DNA from: Panagrolaimus kolymaensis
Lineage: Eukaryota; Nematoda; Chromadorea; Rhabditida; Panagrolaimidae
Assembly (NCBI GenBank): GCA_028622995.1
Contig: JAJQJQ010000088.1
Coordinates: 1 to 64,000 of the forward strand
Reading direction: 5' to 3'
Length of the DNA stretch: 64,000 nucleotides
A program made the position numbers and the translations under genes. The notes beneath the pieces were generated by a model that was not told where the DNA came from, did not search any database, and saw only the letters and a list, made by a program, of their open reading frames with translations. This document shows, piece by piece, positions 39,398 through 53,198 of this stretch; the stretch's first letter is position 1; every line of letters begins with the position of its first letter.

Positions 39398-40761
39398 GAT
39401 GAGAATCTTTTATCTTTTAGACACTGCCAGAATTTACAAGTTTAATTATTATGGACGTTGCTTGCTTCATGGCAGCTTCATCAAACCAATAAAATAGTTT
39501 CAAATTTTGGAATAAAAAAAAGTGTTATAACTTTTTTTTCTGTAATTCGATGAGAATCTTTTATCTTTTAGACACTGCCAGAATTTACAAGTTTAATTAT
39601 TATGGACGTTGCTTGCTTCATGGCAGCTTCATCAAACCAATAAAATAGTTTCAAATTTTGGAATAAAAAAAAGTGTTAAAACTTTTTTTTCTTTAATTTG
39701 ATGAAAATCATTTTTCTTTTGGACACTGCCTCAATTTACAAGTTTATTTATTATGGACGTTGCTTGCTTCATGGCAGCATCATCAAACCAATAAAACGGT
39801 TTCAAATTTTTGGAATAAAAAAAAGTGTTAAAACTTTTTTTTCTGTAATTCGATGAGAATCTTTTATCTTTTAGACACTGCCAGAATTTACAAGTTTAAT
39901 TATTATGGATGTTGCTTGCTTCATGGCAGCATCATCAAACCAATAAAATGGTTTCAAATTTTTGGAATAAAAAAAAGTGTTAAAACTTTTTTTTCTAAAA
40001 TTCTATTAAAATAATTTCGATTTTGGACACTTATAGAATTTATGCGTTTAATTATTATGGACGTTGCTTGCTTCATGGCAGCTTCATCAAACCAATAAAA
40101 TAGTTTCAAATTTTGGAATAAAAAAAAGTGTTAAAACTTTTTTTTCTTTAATTTGATGAAAATCATTTTTCTTTTGGACACTGCCTCAATTTACAAGTTT
40201 ATTTATTATGGACGTTGCTTGCTTCATGGCAGCATCATCAAACCAATAAAACGGTTTCAAATTTTTGGAATAAAAATAAGTGTTAAAACTTTTTTTTCTG
40301 TAATTCGATGAGAATCTTTTATCTTTTAGACACTGCCAGAATTTACAAGTTTAATTATTATGGATGTTGCTTGCTTCATGGCAGCATCATCAAACCAATA
40401 AAATGGTTTCAAATTTTTGGAATAAAAAAAAGTGTTAAAACTTTTTTTTCTAAAATTCTATTAAAATAATTTCGATTTTGGACACTTATAGAATTTATGC
40501 GTTTAATTATTATGGACGTTGCTTGCTTCATGGCAGCTTCATCAAACCAATAAAATAGTTTCAAATTTTGGAATAAAAAAAAGTGTTAAAACTTTTTTTT
40601 CTGTAATTCGATGAGAATCTTTTATCTTTTAGACACTGCCAGAATTTACAAGTTTAATTATTATGGACGTTGCTTGCTTCATGGCAGCATCATCAAACCA
40701 ATAAAAAGGTTTCAAATTTTTGGAATAAAAAAAAGTGTTAAAACTTTTTTTTCTGTAATTC
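39398..40761. repeat. Nine-monomer block, copy 1 (offset 2729 bp)
   Basis: The order is A(ATAG, TTATAAC), A(ATAG), C(ACGG), A(GGATG, ATGG), B(TTCTATT, ATAG), C(ACGG with AAAAATAAG), A(GGATG, ATGG), B(TTCTATT, ATAG), A(AAAGG), 1364 bp. The interrupted A-run AAAAATAAG at about 40271 is a rare mark that identifies the copy at 43000. Confidence 0.88.
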
Positions 40762-42126
40762 GATGAGAATCTTTTATCTTTTAGACACTGCCAGAATTTA
40801 CAAGTTTAATTATTATGGACGTTGCTTGCTTCATGGCAGCTTCATCAAACCAATAAAACGGTTTCAAATTTTTGGAATAAAAAAAAGTGTTAAAACTTTT
40901 TTTTCTTTAATTTGATGAAAATCATTTTTCTTTTGGACACTGCCTCAATTTACAAGTTTATTTATTATGGACGTTGCTTGCTTCATGGCAGCATCATCAA
41001 ACCAATAAAACGGTTTCAAATTTTTGGAATAAAAAAAAGTGTTAAAACTTTTTTTTCTGTAATTCGATGAGAATCTTTTATCTTTTAGACACTGCCAGAA
41101 TTTACAAGTTTAATTATTATGGACGTTGCTTGCTTCATGGCAGCATCATCAAACCAATAAAAAGGTTTCAAATTTTGGAATAAAAAAAAGTGTTATAACT
41201 TTTTTTTCTGTAATTCGATGAGAATCTTTTATCTTTTAGACACTGCCAGAATTTACAAGTTTAATTATTATGGACGTTGCTTGCTTCATGGCAGCTTCAT
41301 CAAACCAATAAAATAGTTTCAAATTTTGGAATAAAAAAAAGTGTTAAAACTTTTTTTTCTTTAATTTGATGAAAATCATTTTTCTTTTGGACACTGCCTC
41401 AATTTACAAGTTTATTTATTATGGACGTTGCTTGCTTCATGGCAGCATCATCAAACCAATAAAACGGTTTCAAATTTTTGGAATAAAAAAAAGTGTTAAA
41501 ACTTTTTTTTCTGTAATTCGATGAGAATCTTTTATCTTTTAGACACTGCCAGAATTTACAAGTTTAATTATTATGGACGTTGCTTGCTTCATGGCAGCTT
41601 CATCAAACCAATAAAATAGTTTCAAATTTTGGAATAAAAAAAAGTGTTAAAACTTTTTTTTCTTTAATTTGATGAAAATCATTTTTCTTTTGGACACTGC
41701 CTCAATTTACAAGTTTATTTATTATGGATGTTGCTTGCTTCATGGCAGCATCATCAAACCAATAAAACGGTTTCAAATTTTTGGAATAAAAAAAAGTGTT
41801 ATAACTTTTTTTTCTGTAATTCGATGAGAATCTTTTATCTTTTAGACACTGCCAGAATTTACAAGTTTAATTATTATGGACGTTGCTTGCTTCATGGCAG
41901 CTTCATCAAACCAATAAAACGGTTTCAAATTTTTGGAATAAAAAAAAGTGTTATAACTTTTTTTTCTGTAATTCGATGAGAATCTTTTATCTTTTAGACA
42001 CTGCCAGAATTTACAAGTTTAATTATTATGGACGTTGCTTGCTTCATGGCAGCATCATCAAACCAATAAAAAGGTTTCAAATTTTTGGAATAAAAAAAAG
42101 TGTTATAACTTTTTTTTCTGTAATTC

Positions 42127-43490
42127 GATGAGAATCTTTTATCTTTTAGACACTGCCAGAATTTACAAGTTTAATTATTATGGACGTTGCTTGCTTCATG
42201 GCAGCTTCATCAAACCAATAAAATAGTTTCAAATTTTGGAATAAAAAAAAGTGTTATAACTTTTTTTTCTGTAATTCGATGAGAATCTTTTATCTTTTAG
42301 ACACTGCCAGAATTTACAAGTTTAATTATTATGGACGTTGCTTGCTTCATGGCAGCTTCATCAAACCAATAAAATAGTTTCAAATTTTGGAATAAAAAAA
42401 AGTGTTAAAACTTTTTTTTCTTTAATTTGATGAAAATCATTTTTCTTTTGGACACTGCCTCAATTTACAAGTTTATTTATTATGGACGTTGCTTGCTTCA
42501 TGGCAGCATCATCAAACCAATAAAACGGTTTCAAATTTTTGGAATAAAAAAAAGTGTTAAAACTTTTTTTTCTGTAATTCGATGAGAATCTTTTATCTTT
42601 TAGACACTGCCAGAATTTACAAGTTTAATTATTATGGATGTTGCTTGCTTCATGGCAGCATCATCAAACCAATAAAATGGTTTCAAATTTTTGGAATAAA
42701 AAAAAGTGTTAAAACTTTTTTTTCTAAAATTCTATTAAAATAATTTCGATTTTGGACACTTATAGAATTTATGCGTTTAATTATTATGGACGTTGCTTGC
42801 TTCATGGCAGCTTCATCAAACCAATAAAATAGTTTCAAATTTTGGAATAAAAAAAAGTGTTAAAACTTTTTTTTCTTTAATTTGATGAAAATCATTTTTC
42901 TTTTGGACACTGCCTCAATTTACAAGTTTATTTATTATGGACGTTGCTTGCTTCATGGCAGCATCATCAAACCAATAAAACGGTTTCAAATTTTTGGAAT
43001 AAAAATAAGTGTTAAAACTTTTTTTTCTGTAATTCGATGAGAATCTTTTATCTTTTAGACACTGCCAGAATTTACAAGTTTAATTATTATGGATGTTGCT
43101 TGCTTCATGGCAGCATCATCAAACCAATAAAATGGTTTCAAATTTTTGGAATAAAAAAAAGTGTTAAAACTTTTTTTTCTAAAATTCTATTAAAATAATT
43201 TCGATTTTGGACACTTATAGAATTTATGCGTTTAATTATTATGGACGTTGCTTGCTTCATGGCAGCTTCATCAAACCAATAAAATAGTTTCAAATTTTGG
43301 AATAAAAAAAAGTGTTAAAACTTTTTTTTCTGTAATTCGATGAGAATCTTTTATCTTTTAGACACTGCCAGAATTTACAAGTTTAATTATTATGGACGTT
43401 GCTTGCTTCATGGCAGCATCATCAAACCAATAAAAAGGTTTCAAATTTTTGGAATAAAAAAAAGTGTTAAAACTTTTTTTTCTGTAATTC
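42127..43490. repeat. Nine-monomer block, copy 2 (offset 2729 bp)
   Basis: Same nine monomers as 39398-40761, including the rare AAAAATAAG mark at about 43001. A further copy of that mark lies at about 43610 in a different class of monomer (A head), showing that the tail has been moved onto another head. Confidence 0.88.
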
Positions 43491-44705
43491 GATGAGAATC
43501 TTTTATCTTTTAGACACTGCCAGAATTTACAAGTTTAATTATTATGGACGTTGCTTGCTTCATGGCAGCATCATCAAACCAATAAAACGGTTTCAAATTT
43601 TTGGAATAAAAATAAGTGTTAAAACTTTTTTTTCTGTAATTCGATGAGAATCTTTTATCTTTTAGACACTGCCAGAATTTACAAGTTTAATTATTATGGA
43701 TGTTGCTTGCTTCATGGCAGCATCATCAAACCAATAAAATGGTTTCAAATTTTTGGAATAAAAAAAAGTGTTAAAACTTTTTTTTCTAAAATTCTATTAA
43801 AATAATTTCGATTTTGGACACTTATAGAATTTATGCGTTTAATTATTATGGACGTTGCTTGCTTCATGGCAGCTTCATCAAACCAATAAAATAGTTTCAA
43901 ATTTTGGAATAAAAAAAAGTGTTAAAACTTTTTTTTCTGTAATTCGATGAGAATCTTTTATCTTTTAGACACTGCCAGAATTTACAAGTTTAATTATTAT
44001 GGACGTTGCTTGCTTCATGGCAGCATCATCAAACCAATAAAACGGTTTCAAATTTTTGGAATAAAAAAAAGTGTTAAAACTTTTTTTTCTTTAATTTGAT
44101 GAAAATCATTTTTCTTTTGGACACTGCCTCAATTTACAAGTTTATTTATTATGGACGTTGCTTGCTTCATGGCAGCATCATCAAACCAATAAAACGGTTT
44201 CAAATTTTTGGAATAAAAAAAAGTGTTAAAACTTTTTTTTCTGTAATTCGATGAGAATCTTTTATCTTTTAGACACTGCCAGAATTTACAAGTTTAATTA
44301 TTATGGACGTTGCTTGCTTCATGGCAGCATCATCAAACCAATAAAAAGGTTTCAAATTTTTGGAATAAAAAAAAGTGTTAAAACTTTTTTTTCTGTAATT
44401 CGATGAGAATCTTTTATCTTTTAGACACTGCCAGAATTTACAAGTTTAATTATTATGGACGTTGCTTGCTTCATGGCAGCTTCATCAAACCAATAAAACG
44501 GTTTCAAATTTTTGGAATAAAAAAAAGTGTTAAAACTTTTTTTTCTTTAATTTGATGAAAATCATTTTTCTTTTGGACACTGCCTCAATTTACAAGTTTA
44601 TTTATTATGGACGTTGCTTGCTTCATGGCAGCTTCATCAAACCAATAAAACGGTTTCAAATTTTTGGAATAAAAAAAAGTGTTAAAACTTTTTTTTCTGT
44701 AATTC

Positions 44706-45919
44706 GATGAGAATCTTTTATCTTTTAGACACTGCCAGAATTTACAAGTTTAATTATTATGGATGTTGCTTGCTTCATGGCAGCATCATCAAACCAATAA
44801 AATGGTTTCAAATTTTTGGAATAAAAAAAAGTGTTAAAACTTTTTTTTCTAAAATTCTATTAAAATAATTTCGATTTTGGACACTTATAGAATTTATGCG
44901 TTTAATTATTATGGACGTTGCTTGCTTCATGGCAGCTTCATCAAACCAATAAAATAGTTTCAAATTTTTGGAATAAAAAAAAGTGTTAAAACTTTTTTTT
45001 CTGTAATTCGATGAGAATCTTTTATCTTTTAGACACTGCCAGAATTTACAAGTTTAATTATTATGGATGTTGCTTGCTTCATGGCAGCATCATCAAACCA
45101 ATAAAATAGTTTCAAATTTTGGAATAAAAAAAAGTGTTAAAACTTTTTTTTCTAAAATTCTATTAAAATAATTTCGATTTTGGACACTTATAGAATTTAT
45201 GCGTTTAATTATTATGGACGTTGCTTGCTTCATGGCAGCTTCATCAAACCAATAAAATAGTTTCAAATTTTTGGAATAAAAAAAAGTGTTAAAACTTTTT
45301 TTTCTGTAATTCGATGAGAATCTTTTATCTTTTAGACACTGCCAGAATTTACAAGTTTAATTATTATGGATGTTGCTTGCTTCATGGCAGCATCATCAAA
45401 CCAATAAAATGGTTTCAAATTTTTGGAATAAAAAAAAGTGTTAAAACTTTTTTTTCTAAAATTCTATTAAAATAATTTCGATTTTGGACACTTATAGAAT
45501 TTATGCGTTTAATTATTATGGACGTTGCTTGCTTCATGGCAGCTTCATCAAACCAATAAAATAGTTTCAAATTTTTGGAATAAAAAAAAGTGTTAAAACT
45601 TTTTTTTCTGTAATTCGATGAGAATCTTTTATCTTTTAGACACTGCCAGAATTTACAAGTTTAATTATTATGGATGTTGCTTGCTTCATGGCAGCATCAT
45701 CAAACCAATAAAATAGTTTCAAATTTTGGAATAAAAAAAAGTGTTAAAACTTTTTTTTCTAAAATTCTATTAAAATAATTTCGATTTTGGACACTTATAG
45801 AATTTATGCGTTTAATTATTATGGACGTTGCTTGCTTCATGGCAGCTTCATCAAACCAATAAAATAGTTTCAAATTTTTGGAATAAAAAAAAGTGTTAAA
45901 ACTTTTTTTTCTGTAATTC
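44706..45919. repeat. Dimer higher-order repeat, 4 x 303/304 bp
   Basis: Four tandem A(GGATG, GCATCATC)-B(TTCTATT, ATAG with five T) dimers starting at 44706, 45010, 45313 and 45617. Lengths alternate 304, 303, 304, 303 because the A monomer alternates between an ATGG tail (152 bp) and an ATAG tail (151 bp). The regular alternation suggests that the true unit is a 607-bp tetramer. Confidence 0.9.
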
Positions 45920-48196
45920 GATGAGAATCTTTTATCTTTTAGACACTGCCAGAATTTACAAGTTTAATTATTATGGACGTTGCTTGCTTCATGGCAGCTT
46001 CATCAAACCAATAAAATAGTTTCAAATTTTGGAATAAAAAAAAGTGTTATAACTTTTTTTTCTGTAATTCGATGAGAATCTTTTATCTTTTAGACACTGC
46101 CAGAATTTACAAGTTTAATTATTATGGACGTTGCTTGCTTCATGGCAGCTTCATCAAACCAATAAAACGGTTTCAAATTTTTGGAATAAAAAAAAGTGTT
46201 AAAACTTTTTTTTCTTTAATTTGATGAAAATCATTTTTCTTTTGGACACTGCCTCAATTTACAAGTTTATTTATTATGGACGTTGCTTGCTTCATGGCAG
46301 CATCATCAAACCAATAAAACGGTTTCAAATTTTTGGAATAAAAAAAAGTGTTAAAACTTTTTTTTCTGTAATTCGATGAGAATCTTTTATCTTTTAGACA
46401 CTGCCAGAATTTACAAGTTTAATTATTATGGACGTTGCTTGCTTCATGGCAGCTTCATCAAACCAATAAAACGGTTTCAAATTTTTGGAATAAAAAAAAG
46501 TGTTAAAACTTTTTTTTCTTTAATTTGATGAAAATCATTTTTCTTTTGGACACTGCCTCAATTTACAAGTTTATTTATTATGGACGTTGCTTGCTTCATG
46601 GCAGCATCATCAAACCAATAAAACGGTTTCAAATTTTTGGAATAAAAAAAAGTGTTAAAACTTTTTTTTCTGTAATTCGATGAGAATCTTTTATCTTTTA
46701 GACACTGCCAGAATTTACAAGTTTAATTATTATGGATGTTGCTTGCTTCATGGCAGCATCATCAAACCAATAAAATGGTTTCAAATTTTTGGAATAAAAA
46801 AAAGTGTTAAAACTTTTTTTTCTGTAATTCGATGAGAATCTTTTATCTTTTAGACACTGCCAGAATTTACAAGTTTAATTATTATGGACGTTGCTTGCTT
46901 CATGGCAGCTTCATCAAACCAATAAAATAGTTTCAAATTTTGGAATAAAAAAAAGTGTTATAACTTTTTTTTCTGTAATTCGATGAGAATCTTTTATCTT
47001 TTAGACACTGCCAGAATTTACAAGTTTAATTATTATGGACGTTGCTTGCTTCATGGCAGCTTCATCAAACCAATAAAACGGTTTCAAATTTTTGGAATAA
47101 AAAAAAGTGTTAAAACTTTTTTTTCTTTAATTTGATGAAAATCATTTTTCTTTTGGACACTGCCTCAATTTACAAGTTTATTTATTATGGACGTTGCTTG
47201 CTTCATGGCAGCATCATCAAACCAATAAAACGGTTTCAAATTTTTGGAATAAAAAAAAGTGTTAAAACTTTTTTTTCTGTAATTCGATGAGAATCTTTTA
47301 TCTTTTAGACACTGCCAGAATTTACAAGTTTAATTATTATGGATGTTGCTTGCTTCATGGCAGCATCATCAAACCAATAAAATGGTTTCAAATTTTTGGA
47401 ATAAAAAAAAGTGTTAAAACTTTTTTTTCTAAAATTCTATTAAAATAATTTCGATTTTGGACACTTATAGAATTTATGCGTTTAATTATTATGGACGTTG
47501 CTTGCTTCATGGCAGCTTCATCAAACCAATAAAATAGTTTCAAATTTTGGAATAAAAAAAAGTGTTATAACTTTTTTTTCTGTAATTCGATGAGAATCTT
47601 TTATCTTTTAGACACTGCCAGAATTTACAAGTTTAATTATTATGGACGTTGCTTGCTTCATGGCAGCTTCATCAAACCAATAAAACGGTTTCAAATTTTT
47701 GGAATAAAAAAAAGTGTTAAAACTTTTTTTTCTTTAATTTGATGAAAATCATTTTTCTTTTGGACACTGCCTCAATTTACAAGTTTATTTATTATGGACG
47801 TTGCTTGCTTCATGGCAGCATCATCAAACCAATAAAACGGTTTCAAATTTTTGGAATAAAAAAAAGTGTTAAAACTTTTTTTTCTGTAATTCGATGAGAA
47901 TCTTTTATCTTTTAGACACTGCCAGAATTTACAAGTTTAATTATTATGGATGTTGCTTGCTTCATGGCAGCATCATCAAACCAATAAAATGGTTTCAAAT
48001 TTTTGGAATAAAAAAAAGTGTTAAAACTTTTTTTTCTAAAATTCTATTAAAATAATTTCGATTTTGGACACTTATAGAATTTATGCGTTTAATTATTATG
48101 GACGTTGCTTGCTTCATGGCAGCTTCATCAAACCAATAAAATAGTTTCAAATTTTTGGAATAAAAAAAAGTGTTAAAACTTTTTTTTCTGTAATTC

Positions 48197-49407
48197 GATG
48201 AGAATCTTTTATCTTTTAGACACTGCCAGAATTTACAAGTTTAATTATTATGGATGTTGCTTGCTTCATGGCAGCATCATCAAACCAATAAAATAGTTTC
48301 AAATTTTGGAATAAAAAAAAGTGTTAAAACTTTTTTTTCTTTAATTTGATGAAAATCATTTTTCTTTTGGACACTGCCTCAATTTACAAGTTTATTTATT
48401 ATGGACGTTGCTTGCTTCATGGCAGCATCATCAAACCAATAAAATAGTTTCAAATTTTGGAATAAAAAAAAGTGTTAAAACTTTTTTTTCTTTAATTTGA
48501 TGAAAATCATTTTTCTTTTGGACACTGCCTCAATTTACAAGTTTATTTATTATGGACGTTGCTTGCTTCATGGCAGCATCATCAAACCAATAAAATAGTT
48601 TCAAATTTTGGAATAAAAAAAAGTGTTAAAACTTTTTTTTCTTTAATTTGATGAAAATCATTTTTCTTTTGGACACTGCCTCAATTTACAAGTTTATTTA
48701 TTATGGACGTTGCTTGCTTCATGGCAGCATCATCAAACCAATAAAACGGTTTCAAATTTTTGGAATAAAAAAAAGTGTTAAAACTTTTTTTTCTGTAATT
48801 CGATGAGAATCTTTTATCTTTTAGACACTGCCAGAATTTACAAGTTTAATTATTATGGATGTTGCTTGCTTCATGGCAGCATCATCAAACCAATAAAATA
48901 GTTTCAAATTTTGGAATAAAAAAAAGTGTTAAAACTTTTTTTTCTGTAATTCGATGAGAATCTTTTATCTTTTAGACACTGCCAGAATTTACAAGTTTAA
49001 TTATTATGGACGTTGCTTGCTTCATGGCAGCTTCATCAAACCAATAAAATAGTTTCAAATTTTTGGAATAAAAAAAAGTGTTAAAACTTTTTTTTCTGTA
49101 ATTCGATGAGAATCTTTTATCTTTTAGACACTGCCAGAATTTACAAGTTTAATTATTATGGACGTTGCTTGCTTCATGGCAGCTTCATCAAACCAATAAA
49201 ATAGTTTCAAATTTTGGAATAAAAAAAAGTGTTATAACTTTTTTTTCTGTAATTCGATGAGAATCTTTTATCTTTTAGACACTGCCAGAATTTACAAGTT
49301 TAATTATTATGGACGTTGCTTGCTTCATGGCAGCTTCATCAAACCAATAAAATAGTTTCAAATTTTTGGAATAAAAAAAAGTGTTAAAACTTTTTTTTCT
49401 GTAATTC
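48197..49407. repeat. 8-mer higher-order repeat unit 1 (1211 bp)
   Basis: The order is A(GGATG, ATAG), C(ATAG), C(ATAG), C(ACGG), A(GGATG, ATAG), A(ATAG, five T), A(ATAG, TTATAAC), A(ATAG, five T). It contains three consecutive C monomers, the longest C run seen here. Confidence 0.92.
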
Positions 49408-50618
49408 GATGAGAATCTTTTATCTTTTAGACACTGCCAGAATTTACAAGTTTAATTATTATGGATGTTGCTTGCTTCATGGCAGCATCATCAAACCAAT
49501 AAAATAGTTTCAAATTTTGGAATAAAAAAAAGTGTTAAAACTTTTTTTTCTTTAATTTGATGAAAATCATTTTTCTTTTGGACACTGCCTCAATTTACAA
49601 GTTTATTTATTATGGACGTTGCTTGCTTCATGGCAGCATCATCAAACCAATAAAATAGTTTCAAATTTTGGAATAAAAAAAAGTGTTAAAACTTTTTTTT
49701 CTTTAATTTGATGAAAATCATTTTTCTTTTGGACACTGCCTCAATTTACAAGTTTATTTATTATGGACGTTGCTTGCTTCATGGCAGCATCATCAAACCA
49801 ATAAAATAGTTTCAAATTTTGGAATAAAAAAAAGTGTTAAAACTTTTTTTTCTTTAATTTGATGAAAATCATTTTTCTTTTGGACACTGCCTCAATTTAC
49901 AAGTTTATTTATTATGGACGTTGCTTGCTTCATGGCAGCATCATCAAACCAATAAAACGGTTTCAAATTTTTGGAATAAAAAAAAGTGTTAAAACTTTTT
50001 TTTCTGTAATTCGATGAGAATCTTTTATCTTTTAGACACTGCCAGAATTTACAAGTTTAATTATTATGGATGTTGCTTGCTTCATGGCAGCATCATCAAA
50101 CCAATAAAATAGTTTCAAATTTTGGAATAAAAAAAAGTGTTAAAACTTTTTTTTCTGTAATTCGATGAGAATCTTTTATCTTTTAGACACTGCCAGAATT
50201 TACAAGTTTAATTATTATGGACGTTGCTTGCTTCATGGCAGCTTCATCAAACCAATAAAATAGTTTCAAATTTTTGGAATAAAAAAAAGTGTTAAAACTT
50301 TTTTTTCTGTAATTCGATGAGAATCTTTTATCTTTTAGACACTGCCAGAATTTACAAGTTTAATTATTATGGACGTTGCTTGCTTCATGGCAGCTTCATC
50401 AAACCAATAAAATAGTTTCAAATTTTGGAATAAAAAAAAGTGTTATAACTTTTTTTTCTGTAATTCGATGAGAATCTTTTATCTTTTAGACACTGCCAGA
50501 ATTTACAAGTTTAATTATTATGGACGTTGCTTGCTTCATGGCAGCTTCATCAAACCAATAAAATAGTTTCAAATTTTTGGAATAAAAAAAAGTGTTAAAA
50601 CTTTTTTTTCTGTAATTC
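49408..50618. repeat. 8-mer higher-order repeat unit 2 (1211 bp)
   Basis: Tandem copy of 48197-49407 with the same monomer order and length. The following monomer (50619, A-ATAG with TTATAAC) departs from the expected order and leads into alternating A and B monomers. Confidence 0.92.
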
Positions 50619-52438
50619 GATGAGAATCTTTTATCTTTTAGACACTGCCAGAATTTACAAGTTTAATTATTATGGACGTTGCTTGCTTCATGGCAGCTTC
50701 ATCAAACCAATAAAATAGTTTCAAATTTTGGAATAAAAAAAAGTGTTATAACTTTTTTTTCTAAAATTCGATTAAAATAATTTCGATTTTGGACACTTAT
50801 AGAATTTATGCGTTTAATTATTATGGACGTTGCTTGCTTCATGGCAGCATCATCAAACCAATAAAACGGTTTCAAATTTTTGGAATAAAAAAAAGTGTTA
50901 AAACTTTTTTTTCTAAAATTCGATTAAAATAATTTCGATTTTGGACACTTATAGAATTTATGCGTTTAATTATTATGGACGTTGCTTGCTTCATGGCAGC
51001 ATCATCAAACCAATAAAATAGTTTCAAATTTTGGAATAAAAAAAAGTGTTAAAACTTTTTTTTCTGTAATTCGATGAGAATCTTTTATCTTTTAGACACT
51101 GCCAGAATTTACAAGTTTAATTATTATGGACGTTGCTTGCTTCATGGCAGCTTCATCAAACCAATAAAACGGTTTCAAATTTTTGGAATAAAAAAAAGTG
51201 TTAAAACTTTTTTTTCTAAAATTCGATTAAAATAATTTCGATTTTGGACACTTATAGAATTTATGCGTTTAATTATTATGGACGTTGCTTGCTTCATGGC
51301 AGCATCATCAAACCAATAAAATAGTTTCAAATTTTGGAATAAAAAAAAGTGTTAAAACTTTTTTTTCTGTAATTCGATGAGAATCTTTTATCTTTTAGAC
51401 ACTGCCAGAATTTACAAGTTTAATTATTATGGACGTTGCTTGCTTCATGGCAGCTTCATCAAACCAATAAAACGGTTTCAAATTTTTGGAATAAAAAAAA
51501 GTGTTAAAACTTTTTTTTCTGTAATTCGATGAGAATCTTTTATCTTTTAGACACTGCCAGAATTTACAAGTTTAATTATTATGGACGTTGCTTGCTTCAT
51601 GGCAGCTTCATCAAACCAATAAAACGGTTTCAAATTTTTGGAATAAAAAAAAGTGTAATAACTTTTTTTTCTGTAATTCGATGAGAATCTTTTATCTTTT
51701 AGACACTGCCAGAATTTACAAGTTTAATTATTATGGACGTTGCTTGCTTCATGGCAGCTTCATCAAACCAATAAAACGGTTTCAAATTTTTGGAATAAAA
51801 AAAAGTGTTAAAACTTTTTTTTCTGTAATTCGATGAGAATCTTTTATCTTTTAGACACTGCCAGAATTTACAAGTTTAATTATTATGGACGTTGCTTGCT
51901 TCATGGCAGCTTCATCAAACCAATAAAACGGTTTCAAATTTTTGGAATAAAAAAAAGTGTAATAACTTTTTTTTCTGTAATTCGATGAGAATCTTTTATC
52001 TTTTAGACACTGCCAGAATTTACAAGTTTAATTATTATGGACGTTGCTTGCTTCATGGCAGCTTCATCAAACCAATAAAACGGTTTCAAATTTTTGGAAT
52101 AAAAAAAAGTGTTAAAACTTTTTTTTCTAAAATTCGATTAAAATAATTTCGATTTTGGACACTTATAGAATTTATGCGTTTAATTATTATGGACGTTGCT
52201 TGCTTCATGGCAGCATCATCAAACCAATAAAATAGTTTCAAATTTTGGAATAAAAAAAAGTGTTAAAACTTTTTTTTCTGTAATTCGATGAGAATCTTTT
52301 ATCTTTTAGACACTGCCAGAATTTACAAGTTTAATTATTATGGACGTTGCTTGCTTCATGGCAGCATCATCAAACCAATAAAAAGGTTTCAAATTTTTGG
52401 AATAAAAAAAAGTGTTAAAACTTTTTTTTCTGTAATTC

Positions 52439-53198
52439 GATGAGAATCTTTTATCTTTTAGACACTGCCAGAATTTACAAGTTTAATTATTATGGACGTT
52501 GCTTGCTTCATGGCAGCTTCATCAAACCAATAAAACGGTTTCAAATTTTTGGAATAAAAAAAAGTGTAATAACTTTTTTTTCTGTAATTCGATGAGAATC
52601 TTTTATCTTTTAGACACTGCCAGAATTTACAAGTTTAATTATTATGGACGTTGCTTGCTTCATGGCAGCTTCATCAAACCAATAAAACGGTTTCAAATTT
52701 TTGGAATAAAAAAAAGTGTTAAAACTTTTTTTTCTGTAATTCGATGAGAATCTTTTATCTTTTAGACACTGCCAGAATTTACAAGTTTAATTATTATGGA
52801 CGTTGCTTGCTTCATGGCAGCTTCATCAAACCAATAAAACGGTTTCAAATTTTTGGAATAAAAAAAAGTGTAATAACTTTTTTTTCTGTAATTCGATGAG
52901 AATCTTTTATCTTTTAGACACTGCCAGAATTTACAAGTTTAATTATTATGGACGTTGCTTGCTTCATGGCAGCTTCATCAAACCAATAAAACGGTTTCAA
53001 ATTTTTGGAATAAAAAAAAGTGTTAAAACTTTTTTTTCTGTAATTCGATGAGAATCTTTTATCTTTTAGACACTGCCAGAATTTACAAGTTTAATTATTA
53101 TGGACGTTGCTTGCTTCATGGCAGCATCATCAAACCAATAAAAAGGTTTCAAATTTTTGGAATAAAAAAAAGTGTTAAAACTTTTTTTTCTGTAATTC
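52439..53198. repeat. Pentamer higher-order repeat unit 1 (760 bp)
   Basis: Five A-head monomers of 152 bp: ACGG with GTGTAATAAC, ACGG, ACGG with GTGTAATAAC, ACGG, then AAAGG with GCATCATC. The GTGTAATAAC centre is confined to about 51.6-55.8 kb and marks a local lineage. Confidence 0.92.
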
